A stretch of 64,000 nucleotides of DNA from CAYZQH01 sp050300015 (GCA_050300015.1 JBNKWZ010000029.1:124001-188000); one strand, 5' to 3'. Shown: positions 26,699 to 35,742, counted from the first letter of the stretch. Translations and numbers: made by a program. Notes: generated by a model not told the origin, from the sequence alone.

Positions 26699-26980
26699 TC
26701 ACCCCCAATTAACGGCGTTTGCGTGTTCGACGGTTAACGCTACAAATTTTGAGTAATCGATGCCTTTGAACACCTTGTGATTAGGTGGAATACCTCTGCA
26801 TTCAGCGTCTTCTGCAAGGTATAAGAAGGTGGCCTGAGTGGTCCATTCGCTTTGAGGTTTTAAGAGGGCGTAGGTCGCATCTGCTATCAATAGAATAGCA
26901 TCATCGGTAGCGGCCAAGCTCAAGCATTGGCTCAAGGCAGTGGTTGAAAAGGGGCTGGATTGGACGATATGCAATGTCAT
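26699..26980 (-). CDS. tusB: Sulfurtransferase complex subunit TusB
   Basis: A 93-residue DsrH-family subunit of the TusBCD hexamer in the 2-thiouridine sulfur relay. It begins TLHIVQSSPF and ends EHANAVNWG, typical of the family. Assignment rests on length, ends and its place between tusC (one-base gap) and tusE. TusB is mostly structural in the complex. Confidence 0.88.
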   Translation of the reverse strand: MTLHIVQSSPFSTTALSQCLSLAATDDAILLIADATYALLKPQSEWTTQATFLYLAEDAECRGIPPNHKVFKGIDYSKFVALTVEHANAVNWG

Positions 26981-26981
26981 G

Positions 26982-27335
26982 TTAAAAGCTGTAAATGTGC
27001 TTGGCGGCTTGAATCAGCGCTACTGCCTGCGAGGGCTCACATAAGGTAGCGGGAATACACAGATGATTGATATTGCGTGCCTTGACGTCGGCTGCCATTG
27101 CAAAAGGTACGGGAATATCATATAGATCGAAACTCTGTAGTAGCTTTGAAATATGCCGTTGTTGAACGGGGTTTTGTGATTGCGTCAGGGATAATACGCC
27201 ATCTCCAGCAAAAAGCACTTTTACCGGTTGGTCAAAAGCGGCAAAAGCTAAAAGTGCATCAAATCCCTCCCCATTCATTAGTGCCATGTAGGGTGGGCGG
27301 ACAAAAAGGAATAAGGCGTATGGCGAGTGGCTCAC
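26982..27335 (-). CDS. tusC: Sulfurtransferase complex subunit TusC
   Basis: A 117-residue DsrF-family subunit of TusBCD. It shows the DsrE-like fold with VKVLFAGDGVLSL and the segment SFDLYDIPVPFA. Its start overlaps the tusD stop by four bases (ATGA-type junction), indicating translational coupling. It is thought to be non-catalytic and to pair with TusB and TusD. Confidence 0.9.
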   Translation of the reverse strand: MSHSPYALFLFVRPPYMALMNGEGFDALLAFAAFDQPVKVLFAGDGVLSLTQSQNPVQQRHISKLLQSFDLYDIPVPFAMAADVKARNINHLCIPATLCEPSQAVALIQAAKHIYSF

Positions 27336-27718
27336 TGGAAGGTTACCACGCGATCAGCCTGTGTTGAGGCTTCCACCAGCTCACCCAAACCTGCCAACGC
27401 AAAGGGCGCACTTAAATTTCCCGATGGCTTTTCATAGCGCTGGGCTTCTTCTGTATCCAATACGCCGCGTTTGATGGCCGCGGCAATACAGACATTGCCG
27501 ATGATATTGGTTTCCTCTAGTAGTTGGCACCATGCGCTCACGGTGTCAAAACCGTCCTGAGGGGGGCATTGATGAGTGTTGGCAGTCCATACACCATCTT
27601 CATAAAAAAAAAGTTGGCTCAACTGGTGTCCTGCTTCTCGAAGGGCTTTGCAGAAGAGGTAAGCATTTCGACTGCTGTAAGCGCTCGGTGAGGATTTTAC
27701 AATCACGACGTACTGCAT
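27332..27718 (-). CDS. tusD: Sulfurtransferase complex subunit TusD
   Basis: Catalytic DsrE-family subunit that receives persulfide sulfur from TusA and passes it to TusE. The 128-residue protein starts QYVVIVKSSPSAYSSRNAYLFC and has the active cysteine in NVCIAAAIKRGVLD. It is the first gene of the compact tusDCBE operon; a terminator from the gene upstream sits directly before it. Confidence 0.93.
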   Translation of the reverse strand: MQYVVIVKSSPSAYSSRNAYLFCKALREAGHQLSQLFFYEDGVWTANTHQCPPQDGFDTVSAWCQLLEETNIIGNVCIAAAIKRGVLDTEEAQRYEKPSGNLSAPFALAGLGELVEASTQADRVVTFQ

Positions 27719-27721
27719 ATA

Positions 27722-27744
27722 TAAAAAAAGCCCCGTATGGGGCT
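27722..27744 (-). terminator. Intrinsic terminator after the YccA-like gene
   Basis: Read on the minus strand: AGCCCC, ATAC, GGGGCT, then a run of T. It lies between the stop at 27768 and the tusD start, so tusDCBE must start from a promoter close to or within this region or depend on read-through. Confidence 0.8.
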
Positions 27745-27767
27745 CTTCCTGATTCTCAAGGTTTGAC

Positions 27768-28436
27768 TTAGTCGTCGCCTGAAAGCGCCGACAGCAATTG
27801 TAATAGGCTCACAAAAATGTTGTACAAACTTACATAAAGAGAAGCTGTTGCTAAGATGTAATTTGTCTCACCACCGTGAATGATCCTACTGGTTTGCCAC
27901 ATGATCATCGCGGAAGATAGCAGTAAAAACATGGCGCTTACGGCCAACTGCAAACCCTGAATTTGGAAGAAAATATTGGCGATGCCTGCCACGAAAGCCA
28001 CCATCAAGCCCGTCATTAAAAACCCGGTAAGGAAGCTAAAATCTTTGCGCGTAATAAGCGTGTAGCCTGACAAGCCGAAGAAAATCAATGCCGTACCACC
28101 CAGAGCTTGCATCACAATGGCTGAGCCTTGTGCAGTTGCAGTATAGGCATTCAAAATTGGGCCCAAGCCTGCACCCAAGAGGCCCGTAACGGCGAACACC
28201 ACCAGGATGCCCTTGCTGCTATTGGCTGTGCGTGGCAGGGCAAACCAAAGTAAGCCAATGGCGCCAAATGAGCAAACCATAGAAGGCATGTAACCCAGGT
28301 TGAGGGTCATAGCCGCGCCGGCGCAAAGGGCACTGAACAGCAGCGTCATTGCAAGCAGCGCATAGGTATTGCGCAGTACTTTGCTGACTTCGACCGAACT
28401 CAAGCGCGAACTGGTTTCGCTGTATATCTCTTGCAT
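27768..28436 (-). CDS. BAX inhibitor-1/YccA family membrane protein
   Basis: Integral membrane protein of 222 residues with about seven hydrophobic segments (for example YALLAMTLLFSALCAGAAMT and GIANIFFQIQGLQLAVSAMF). It belongs to the BI-1/YccA family; in E. coli, YccA modulates FtsH at the membrane. The C-terminus ends in two acidic residues after LLSALSG, typical of the family. It is transcribed alone before the tus operon. Confidence 0.9.
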   Translation of the reverse strand: MQEIYSETSSRLSSVEVSKVLRNTYALLAMTLLFSALCAGAAMTLNLGYMPSMVCSFGAIGLLWFALPRTANSSKGILVVFAVTGLLGAGLGPILNAYTATAQGSAIVMQALGGTALIFFGLSGYTLITRKDFSFLTGFLMTGLMVAFVAGIANIFFQIQGLQLAVSAMFLLLSSAMIMWQTSRIIHGGETNYILATASLYVSLYNIFVSLLQLLSALSGDD

Positions 28437-28602
28437 GGTGTTACTCCGTGTTTTCGAAGAGGTTTTAGTGAATCATACAAAGCTTTGGGGAAATTGCAAT
28501 ATTCTTTCGTAGGCTTAGAGTTTTAGCGGGTTGGAAAGTTCACAGCCGGAAAATGGGATTTATTAAGCCCCTAAAATTCTTAAGGATATAACAGTTGACC
28601 CC

Positions 28603-28634
28603 GAAAAAGAAAAAGGCTCGCTAAGCGAGCCTTT
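28603..28634 (-). terminator. Intrinsic terminator after tRNA-Ser
   Basis: On the minus strand AAAGGCTCGC, TTA, GCGAGCCTTT is a perfect ten-pair stem followed by TTTTCTTTTTC. It lies nine bases past the tRNA CCA end. Confidence 0.85.
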
Positions 28635-28642
28635 GATGCAAT

Positions 28643-28730
28643 TGGCGGTGGGGCAGGGATTCGAACCCTGGGAGCTGTTACACTCAACGGTTTTCAAGAC
28701 CGCCGCTTTCGACCACTCAGCCACCCCACC
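28643..28730 (-). tRNA. tRNA-Ser (UGA anticodon)
   Basis: On the minus strand the acceptor GGTGGGG pairs with CCCCACC, followed by G and encoded CCA. D-arm GGCTGAGTGGTCGAAAGC, anticodon stem CGGTC/GACCG-like with loop CTTGAAA (TGA), a long variable arm and T-loop GGTTCGAATCC are present. The class II variable arm and anticodon give serine. Confidence 0.97.
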
Positions 28731-28744
28731 GGAAAGAGGCGCAA

Positions 28745-28772
28745 ATTATACATAGCTTTGCGCCATCTACAA
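28745..28772 (-). promoter_or_regulatory. Promoter of tRNA-Ser
   Basis: On the minus strand TTGTAG (28767-28772), 16 bases, TATAAT (28745-28750), 14 bases before the tRNA 5' end. Confidence 0.6.
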
Positions 28773-28774
28773 TA

Positions 28775-28791
28775 CCTAAAACCATTTTAGG
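28775..28791 (-). terminator. Weak terminator-like hairpin after rne
   Basis: CCTAAAA, three bases, TTTTAGG, ten bases past the rne stop. The stem is AT-rich and has no long T run, so it may only protect the 3' end or attenuate. Confidence 0.35.
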
Positions 28792-28801
28792 CCATTGATT
28801 T

Positions 28802-31720
28802 TTAAACAATGTTTGATTCGTAACCGATACTCGGGCTTTCACCTCGACTATTCACGCGTGGATCGTTCGCGGGACGACTCAGAGGCCTTGGGTTCCGTTG
28901 AATATTCACGGGAAGTGACGTATCCAGCGGCCTAGAACTTTGGATAATCAATTGAACATCGGCCAGTTGAATATCCGTCACCGGTCTTGGATTTACACGA
29001 GGGTCGTTACTGGCTCGGGTAAACCGTTTCTTTTGGCTCGCCCTTGGCTGTTCTTTCTCTGCCACTGTCGAATCTTCTTGAACCGGCGGTTTATTGTCGG
29101 CCTCCTGTGCGGTTTGTTTCAGCTCGGGCGCCGCGACGTTTACTTCGTCGGCTGCTTCGCTGGGCTGCGCAAGTGCTGCTGGCGTCGATGTGCCTGAGCT
29201 TGCGACTGGAGGAGTATCAGAGGCTGTTGAGGGCTCTTTAAGTGGTGCTGAAGGCTCGCTGTTGGCTTCCGGATTAGCCTCTACTACTGATGCCTCTGCG
29301 TTCTGCGCTGATGGCGTTTTACTGGTTTCAGTGGAAGGAGCGTTTTGGGGGTCCTCCGTTGAATGCGCACTTGTGGCGGTAGAAGGTCCAGATGCCTCAT
29401 TATCTACGTTTGAGGTCGATTCTGGTGCATTTTCTGAAGCATTGGTGTCATCACTAGAGGGTGATTTTGCCGTGTTTCGCTTGTTTCTATTGCCACCCTG
29501 TTTGCTCGGACCTTGAGCTTTAGATGGCTCCGATTCGGTCACCGCGTTAGTGGGCGTTTCGGACGTGTTGCCGACTTCCGGATTAAGGTTCTCTGTCTCT
29601 TCGAGTGCTGGGACAGAGAGCTTGGCGCCTCGTTGCCGCTCATTGCTTCGCGCTCTGCGATTACTTGGCCGCTTAGCAGGGCGGTTACCGCTTTCGGCGC
29701 TTTTTTCGGCCTCTTCGGGCTTAGTTTCGCGTTGAACTTTGGTGTTATCGCTTGGACTGCTGTCATTTCTGCGATTTCGGCGCCTGCCGCGGCCGCGCTC
29801 CTGACGGTTACCATTGCCCTCAGGTTTGGTTTTACCTTTGGATTCTGGTTCTTCCTTTTTATTGTTGGCGGCCGATAAATTGTCTACGATTTGATCGTTG
29901 TCGCGACGGTTATCTCGTCGATTATTTCGGTTTCCACGCCTCCGATTGTCCTGGCGCTTGTGTCTTGTATGACCGCTAGGCTTTTTCTTCTGTTCTGGCT
30001 CGGGTGGTTGAGTGGCGAAAAGCCCTTTAATGGCTTCGATCAATTTACTCAGCAGCCCAGGTGCTTGAGTCGCCGCTGCGGCGGGTGGTGCCTCGGGCGT
30101 AGGCGCCGGCGGTGGCGCTGCCGCGGCAGTCAGCTGAACGGAAGGCTTGGCAAAGGCAGCTGGTGGCGCCAGCTCGTTGGCCTCATCTTTACTTTCATCG
30201 CCAACTTTAACGTCCATTTTGTAACTTTCTTCAACATCAGTGACGTCATCGTCACGCAGGCGTGTGACCTCAAAGTGCGGAGTGACGAGATCGGTATTGG
30301 GTAGAATAACCACTCGAGCGCCATGGCGAGTCTCGATATCACTGATGGCTGAGCGCTTTTCATTGAGCAAGAAGGTGCCTACGTCCACGGGAACCACCGT
30401 GCGAATTTCCGCGCTGCGCTCTTTTTTCGCTTCTTCTTCTACCAGTCGTAAGATTGATAAAGCGAGAGATTTGGTTGTGCGGATGGTGCCTTGGCCTGAA
30501 CAGCGTGGACACACTTTAGAAGTAGTCTCTTCAAGCGAAGGGCGGAGGCGTTGACGGGACATCTCCATCAAACCAAAGCGGGAAATACGGCCAATCTGCA
30601 CGCGGGCTCGGTCCATTCCCAGGGCATCGCGCATTCGGTTTTCGACCTCACGCTGGTTCTTGACCGCTTGCATATCGATGAAATCGATGACCACGAGACC
30701 ACCGATGTCACGTAATCGCACTTGGCGAGCGATTTCATCAGCAGCTTCTAGATTGGTGGCAAGCGCGGTTTCCTCGATGTCTGAGCCTTTTGTGGCGCGA
30801 GAGGAGTTGATGTCAATGCTAACCAGTGCTTCGGTGGGGTCAATGACAATTGAGCCACCCGAAGGCAATTTCACTTCACGCTCAAAAGCGGTTTCGATCT
30901 GACCTTCGATCTGAAAACGGTTAAAGAGTGGTACTGACTCATCATAAAATTTCACGCGGCTGCTGCTGCCGGGAATCACGCGCTGCACGTATTCTAGGCA
31001 CAGGTCGTAGGCGCCGCGGTTGTCCACCACAATCTCGCCGATGTCTTGTCGCAAATAGTCACGTATAGCACGAATGATGACATTGCCTTCTTGCCATAGA
31101 AAGTGCGGAGCGGGTTGTTTTTGGGCGTCAGCCTTAATGGCATCCCACAGCTGCAATAGGGTTGAGAGGTCCCACTTGAGTTCTTCGGCGTTGCGGCCAA
31201 CGCCTGCTGTGCGGACGATGATGCTCATTCCGGTGGGAATGTCGAGCTCACTCAAGGCGTCTTTGAGGCTGCTGCGGTCGTCACCGTCAATTCGGCGAGA
31301 AATACCGCCTGCTCTCGGGTTGTTTGGCATTAAGACAAGATAGCGACCGGCTAGGCTGATGAAGGTTGTGAGCGCGGCGCCTTTGTTGCCGCGCTCTTCT
31401 TTGTCCACTTGGACAAGCACTTCCATGCCTTCTTTGACGACATCTTTGATGCGCAGCCGACCGTCGCTGTCTTTGTTGTCTTTGACAAAGTATTCGCGGG
31501 CAATTTCTTTGAGGGGAAGGAATCCGTGGCGCTCGGCGCCGTAATCTACAAATGCAGCTTCGAGGCTAGGTTCAACGCGGGTGATTTTACCTTTGTAGAT
31601 GTTGGCCTTTTTCTGCTCTCTTAGGCGGTTTTCAATATCTAAGTCGTACAGCCATTGGCCATCCACCAGTGCAACCCGAATTTCTTCAGGTTGGGTGGCG
31701 TTAATCAGCATTCTTTTCAT
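28802..31720 (-). CDS. rne: Ribonuclease E
   Basis: Essential endoribonuclease of RNA decay and rRNA/tRNA processing and the scaffold of the degradosome. The 972-residue protein has an S1 domain (about 38-120), 5' sensor and DNase I-like regions, metal-binding D303 and D346, and the zinc link C404/C407 in CPRCSGQG. All match E. coli numbering. From about residue 505 it becomes a low-complexity scaffold: a proline/alanine stretch, then basic arginine-rich segments (RRGNRNNRRDNRRDN, RRRNRRNDSS), then a Ser/Thr/Glu/Pro region. It ends with two NDPRVN repeats at 905 and 952. It is divergent from rluC, with a long leader. Confidence 0.97.
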   Translation of the reverse strand: MKRMLINATQPEEIRVALVDGQWLYDLDIENRLREQKKANIYKGKITRVEPSLEAAFVDYGAERHGFLPLKEIAREYFVKDNKDSDGRLRIKDVVKEGMEVLVQVDKEERGNKGAALTTFISLAGRYLVLMPNNPRAGGISRRIDGDDRSSLKDALSELDIPTGMSIIVRTAGVGRNAEELKWDLSTLLQLWDAIKADAQKQPAPHFLWQEGNVIIRAIRDYLRQDIGEIVVDNRGAYDLCLEYVQRVIPGSSSRVKFYDESVPLFNRFQIEGQIETAFEREVKLPSGGSIVIDPTEALVSIDINSSRATKGSDIEETALATNLEAADEIARQVRLRDIGGLVVIDFIDMQAVKNQREVENRMRDALGMDRARVQIGRISRFGLMEMSRQRLRPSLEETTSKVCPRCSGQGTIRTTKSLALSILRLVEEEAKKERSAEIRTVVPVDVGTFLLNEKRSAISDIETRHGARVVILPNTDLVTPHFEVTRLRDDDVTDVEESYKMDVKVGDESKDEANELAPPAAFAKPSVQLTAAAAPPPAPTPEAPPAAAATQAPGLLSKLIEAIKGLFATQPPEPEQKKKPSGHTRHKRQDNRRRGNRNNRRDNRRDNDQIVDNLSAANNKKEEPESKGKTKPEGNGNRQERGRGRRRNRRNDSSPSDNTKVQRETKPEEAEKSAESGNRPAKRPSNRRARSNERQRGAKLSVPALEETENLNPEVGNTSETPTNAVTESEPSKAQGPSKQGGNRNKRNTAKSPSSDDTNASENAPESTSNVDNEASGPSTATSAHSTEDPQNAPSTETSKTPSAQNAEASVVEANPEANSEPSAPLKEPSTASDTPPVASSGTSTPAALAQPSEAADEVNVAAPELKQTAQEADNKPPVQEDSTVAEKEQPRASQKKRFTRASNDPRVNPRPVTDIQLADVQLIIQSSRPLDTSLPVNIQRNPRPLSRPANDPRVNSRGESPSIGYESNIV

Positions 31721-31837
31721 TCAGTGTTCTCTTATTTTGTTCTACGCACACAAAAAAGGGGCGTAAACAAAGAGAGCGACCGAATTAACAACAGTCACCT
31801 AAGCGTCAAGGGAGTGCATGCCATTTCCACCTCTGCT

Positions 31838-31884
31838 GCTGGTTTTGCGCACGCAAAACCAGCTGAAGCTGAGCATCAGCTTCA
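31838..31884 (-). promoter_or_regulatory. Two tandem perfect hairpins in the presumed rne leader
   Basis: 31838-31863 is a perfect inverted repeat (GCTGGTTTTGCG, two bases, its complement). Directly abutting it, 31864-31884 is another (TGAAGCTGA, GCA, TCAGCTTCA). They lie 118-164 bases upstream of the rne ATG, where E. coli rne has stem-loops that let RNase E cut and limit its own mRNA. An autoregulatory role is inference from position and structure. Confidence 0.45.
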
Positions 31885-32422
31885 ACGGCAGGTCAACTAA
31901 TCGGTGGAGAGTTCTAATGGTTTTGCCTACTAATTTGGTGTTAATTCTTATATCACTTTGGCCAGCTTCGAATTCAGTCGATTCGATGCATCGGAGCCCA
32001 ATAGTCATAGGGGGCCCGCTTCTAATCTTCAATCTGATCTTAAATCCGATTTTAAATTTAAGGGATCGACCTGTCGCGGGTATTCATCAACCCTGCGGGG
32101 CCGGCCAAAATTGCTTCGTTCTCTTTATTTGCGCCTTCTTTTACAAGGTGCATTTTTGCCAAAACTTCCAGGCCTATCCTGAAAGCATCATAAACTCGTT
32201 TTCATTGCTCTGGCTGCGCCATACCCACATATTTGAAAGGGTTATTAGGGCAAATTGCTGAGCAAGTCCCGAATATAACAATCTTAGGAGAGAATTTCAA
32301 TTTTGATACACAATTCCTGGCGCCGAGGTTAAATTAAAGCTCGTTCATTGCATATAGGTGACGATTCAGGCCGCTGCAAGCATAATGCCGCCCTAATCGT
32401 CAAAAAGTGAAAAGCGGCGGAT
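31885..32422. other. Non-coding remainder of the rne-rluC divergent region
   Basis: About 540 bases without a credible gene: the open frames lack ribosome sites and family resemblance. It should hold the rne promoter, far upstream of its start, and the rluC promoter. I could not pick out convincing -35/-10 pairs. Confidence 0.5.
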
Positions 32423-33385
32423 ATGCTAAGCACAGTACAGTGGGTGGTGGTGACAGAAGACGAACAGGGTCAGCGTTTGGACAACTTTCTATTGACCCGC
32501 TTAAAGGGCGTCCCAAAATCTGCACTTTACCGTCTCATTCGCAAGGGCGAAGTTAGGGTGAATAAAGGTAGAGTGAAGCCAGATAGGCGCCTCTCGGCTG
32601 GAGAAACTGTTAGGATTCCACCTGTCAGAATGCAAGACAAAGCGCAACCGCCCAAGCCGTCTGCACAGCTTGCTACTGCCCTCGAGGCCGCAATTCTGTT
32701 TGAGCAAGATGGCCTGGTGGTGGTGAATAAGCCCGCCGGTATCGCTGTGCACGGTGGCAGTGGTATTCATTTGGGGTTGGTGGAGGCTCTGCGCCAGCTG
32801 GAGCGTTTCAAGGGCTTTTTAGAGTTGGTTCACCGGCTGGATAGAGAAACCTCCGGATGCATAATGCTGGCAAGAAAGCGTTCTGTGCTAAAACATTTGC
32901 AAACACTACTGCGTGATCGGGCGGGTGTCGAAAAGACCTATATCGCCTTAGTACAGGGTGAATGGCCAGCGCATAGGGATTGTGTCGATGTGCCCTTACA
33001 AAGAATTACACTCCCTCATGGTGAGCGCCTGGTAAAAGTGCATCGTGACGGTAAGCCCGCGGTGACGCAATTTAGAGTGTTAGCAAAGGGCAAATCCGTC
33101 ACATTGGTTGAAGCCAAACCTATTACCGGTCGTACACATCAAATCCGCGTGCATGCTAAACATGTGGGCTGTCCGCTTGTGGGCGATGATAAGTATGGTG
33201 ATACGTCCTTGAACGCAGAACTCAAACGCCAGGGCGTTAGTCGGCTTTTTCTGCATGCGGCTAAGCTGTGCGTAGAGATAAACGATGAACACTTACACTT
33301 TGAGGCGCCGCTGCCCCCTGAGCTTCAAAATACATTGGCGAAGTTGGCTGTGCCTTTACCCATTAATGAGCTTAGGTTGTCATAG
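32423..33385 (+). CDS. rluC: 23S rRNA pseudouridine synthase RluC
   Basis: Makes pseudouridines at 955, 2504 and 2580 of 23S rRNA in E. coli. The 320-residue protein has an N-terminal S4 RNA-binding domain (RLDNFLLTRLKGVPKSALYRLIRKGEVRVN) and the RluA-type catalytic motif HRLDRETSG with D140. The PITGRTHQIRVH motif follows. It stands opposite rne, the usual pairing, and heads a run with the HAD hydrolase and sppA genes. Confidence 0.95.
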   Translation: MLSTVQWVVVTEDEQGQRLDNFLLTRLKGVPKSALYRLIRKGEVRVNKGRVKPDRRLSAGETVRIPPVRMQDKAQPPKPSAQLATALEAAILFEQDGLVVVNKPAGIAVHGGSGIHLGLVEALRQLERFKGFLELVHRLDRETSGCIMLARKRSVLKHLQTLLRDRAGVEKTYIALVQGEWPAHRDCVDVPLQRITLPHGERLVKVHRDGKPAVTQFRVLAKGKSVTLVEAKPITGRTHQIRVHAKHVGCPLVGDDKYGDTSLNAELKRQGVSRLFLHAAKLCVEINDEHLHFEAPLPPELQNTLAKLAVPLPINELRLS

Positions 33386-33394
33386 AGGTTATTC

Positions 33395-34039
33395 GTGTTA
33401 TTTATATTTGATTGGGATGGTACCGTTTGCGATTCCACACAGAAGATTGCGCGCTGCATGATAGAAGCGGCGTCCGCCCTAAAATTGCCTCCCATTACAG
33501 AGGCGGATGTATTCAATATCATAGGATTGGGATTGCCAGAGGCGATTACCACATTGTTTCCGGCTATTTCAGAGCGCGATATGGGTAAGCTGAAAGCGGG
33601 CTACTCCGAGCGTTTTGTTCTGGATGATCATCAACCGTCTAAGTTGTTTGAGGGTGTTGAGGAGACCTTAGCGGTGCTCAAGCAAGAAGGTATTCACATC
33701 GCCGTTGCGACCGGAAAAAGCCGTCGGGGTTTGAATCGCGTATTAAAAGCCCTAGATTGGAGCGACTATTTTCACAGTAGTCGTTGTGCGGATGAAACTG
33801 CCTCAAAACCCGACCCTCTGATGGTTCACGAGCTGATTGAAGAGCTCAATAAGGCACCTGAAGAGTGTGTATTGATAGGGGACACCGAATACGACATGGA
33901 AATGGCGAAGCGGGCGGGCATTGATCGAATAGCGGTAAGCTTTGGTGCGCACCATATTGATCGACTGCTGCCCTATGAGCCAAAACTGTGCGTTGATCGT
34001 TTTGGCGATATTTTGGATTACCTTTCTTACAGGAAATAG
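33395..34039 (+). CDS. HAD-IA family hydrolase (phosphoglycolate phosphatase-like)
   Basis: Haloacid dehalogenase superfamily phosphatase of 214 residues. Motif I is FDWDGTVCDS near the N-terminus, motif II VATGKSRRGL, and motif IV GDTEYDMEMAKRAG; a helical cap lies between motifs I and II. It starts with GTG nine bases after rluC, so it is co-transcribed. Substrate is unknown; the same gene occupies this slot between rluC and the S49 peptidase in Pseudomonas. Confidence 0.9.
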   Translation: MLFIFDWDGTVCDSTQKIARCMIEAASALKLPPITEADVFNIIGLGLPEAITTLFPAISERDMGKLKAGYSERFVLDDHQPSKLFEGVEETLAVLKQEGIHIAVATGKSRRGLNRVLKALDWSDYFHSSRCADETASKPDPLMVHELIEELNKAPEECVLIGDTEYDMEMAKRAGIDRIAVSFGAHHIDRLLPYEPKLCVDRFGDILDYLSYRK

Positions 34040-34079
34040 CCCTAAAGTCTAATAAAGTCTCCAGCCAAGGAAATCAAGC

Positions 34080-35063
34080 ATGTGGTTGCGAAATAAACCC
34101 AAGCCCATAGACCCAGAAGACCCTAATCGAGAATGGCGGTTAATAGAGCACGTGCTTGACGATGCCTTTGCCGAGCAAAAACGCGCTCGGCGCTGGGGCG
34201 TGGTCTTTAAATTACTCACGTTTGCCTACTTATTTGGATTTGGGGCCATTTTTTATTTTGGCGCAAAAAATGTAGACGCTGGTGGCAGTGGTAAAACCCA
34301 TGTGGCTGTGGTGCATGTGGCAGGCGTCATTGCCGAGGATGAAGCAGCCAGTGCGGGTCGAATTAACCGTGGTTTGCGCAAAGCCTTTGAAAACGAGCAC
34401 GCAAAAGCGGTGGTGCTGTCGATCAATAGCCCGGGGGGTAGCCCTGTACAAGCGGGTTACATTTATGACGAAATGGTTCGGCTTAAAGCGTTACACCCCA
34501 ACAAGCCACTTTATGCGGTTATCGCTGATATTGGTGCATCGGGTGGGTACTACATCGCCGCAGCCGCGGATGAAATCTACGCGGATAAGGCGAGTTTGGT
34601 GGGCTCTATAGGGGTCACGGCTTCTGGCTTTGGGTTTGTAGACGCTATGGAGAAGCTCGGTATCGAGCGCAGGCATTTTACCGCAGGGCAACATAAGGCA
34701 TTTTTAGATCCTTTCTCACCCGTAAAAGACGCCGAGAAGCAGTTTTGGCAAGAGGTGTTGGATAACACTCATAATCAATTTATTGATGCGGTTAAAAAGG
34801 GTAGGGGAGATAAGCTGCAATTAACGGAAGCGGTGACCAGTGGCTTAGTTTGGAATGGTCAGCAAGCCTTAGCCTTGGGGTTGGTTGATGGTATGGGCAG
34901 TGTACGCAGTGTGGCACGAGACGTGATTGGCGTGGAAGACCTCGAAGATTACACACCACGCAAATCTCCGCTCAAGGAATTGCTGGCAGATTTGGGCGTA
35001 TCTATTGGAAGAGGTGCCGCAAAAGTCATGATCGAATCTGATGTGCCCAGTATGCGATTTTAG
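34080..35063 (+). CDS. sppA: S49 family signal peptide peptidase
   Basis: Membrane-bound serine peptidase that clears cleaved signal peptides or other membrane fragments. The 327-residue protein has one membrane segment (about 43-62) and the Ser/Lys dyad S154 in IGASGGYY with K206 in GQHKAFLDPF. The 52-residue spacing is the same as in Bacillus SppA. It is the short, single-domain form. Its stop overlaps the convergent maf stop by four bases. Confidence 0.92.
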   Translation: MWLRNKPKPIDPEDPNREWRLIEHVLDDAFAEQKRARRWGVVFKLLTFAYLFGFGAIFYFGAKNVDAGGSGKTHVAVVHVAGVIAEDEAASAGRINRGLRKAFENEHAKAVVLSINSPGGSPVQAGYIYDEMVRLKALHPNKPLYAVIADIGASGGYYIAAAADEIYADKASLVGSIGVTASGFGFVDAMEKLGIERRHFTAGQHKAFLDPFSPVKDAEKQFWQEVLDNTHNQFIDAVKKGRGDKLQLTEAVTSGLVWNGQQALALGLVDGMGSVRSVARDVIGVEDLEDYTPRKSPLKELLADLGVSIGRGAAKVMIESDVPSMRF

Positions 35064-35659
35064 GGGGTGGGCGCCTCAAGTAGGACATCATAGCCATGTT
35101 TGGCCAGTAACCGCACGGTAGTGATTAGAGGTAAACCCACCAATGCGGAGGGATCATCACTGCTGATGTGGGTGAACAATCCTATACCGAGCCCTTCGCA
35201 TTTAAAGCTTCCAGCGCAGTCTAGTGCTGGTTCTGCTTCTAGGTAAGCCTCTATTTGGTTCTTAGATAAGGCTCGAAAGGCCACTTCTGTGGTCACGACC
35301 TCCGTATCCCAGGCAGAGCCTTTACCGACACAAATGGCTGAGTAAAATATGACACGCTTCCCGCTACATTGGGTGAGTTGCTTGAGCGCCTTGGCGTGCG
35401 ATCCAGGTTTGCCCAGAGTCATGCCATTTAAGCTCGCCACCTGATCGCCCGCTATGACAATTGAATCACGTGACACATTAGAGGCTGCCGCCTCTGCCTT
35501 AGCTCGCGCGAGGCGAATGGCAAGCGCTTTAGGTGTTTCGCCCTCCAATACGGCCTCATCTATATAGGCGGGTTTAATCTCGGCATTCACGCCAATTTGA
35601 CGCAATTGTTGCAGCCTATAGGGGCTTTCAGAGGCTAAAACGACTGTTTTTGGGTTCAT
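35060..35659 (-). CDS. maf: Maf/YceF family nucleotide pyrophosphatase
   Basis: House-cleaning nucleoside triphosphate pyrophosphatase of 199 residues; the YceF subgroup prefers m7GTP. Family marks are the N-terminal SESPYRLQQLRQIG, the YIDEAV segment, an RLARAKAEAAA helix and IAGDQVA. It is the only gene on the minus strand within the run from rluC to tmk. Confidence 0.9.
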   Translation of the reverse strand: MNPKTVVLASESPYRLQQLRQIGVNAEIKPAYIDEAVLEGETPKALAIRLARAKAEAAASNVSRDSIVIAGDQVASLNGMTLGKPGSHAKALKQLTQCSGKRVIFYSAICVGKGSAWDTEVVTTEVAFRALSKNQIEAYLEAEPALDCAGSFKCEGLGIGLFTHISSDDPSALVGLPLITTVRLLAKHGYDVLLEAPTP

Positions 35660-35742
35660 TTGAGGGGTAAATCCCGATTTTTTTATGGAATTCGGTAGTT
35701 TTCTTTGACAGGCCTAGGTCAAGTCAATATTATTGCGCGCTT

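Noticed and set aside
29094..30304. Long plus-strand frames antisense to the rne scaffold region.
   Set aside because: They arise from the repetitive Ser/Thr/Glu/Pro and Arg codons of rne.
31818..32261. 147-codon frame in the rne-rluC gap.
   Set aside because: It starts inside the tandem hairpins, has no ribosome site and reads as random hydrophobic sequence from AT-rich DNA.
34080..35659. Four-base overlap of the sppA and maf stops as a sign of gene fusion or frameshift.
   Set aside because: The genes converge and both are full length; such overlaps are common.
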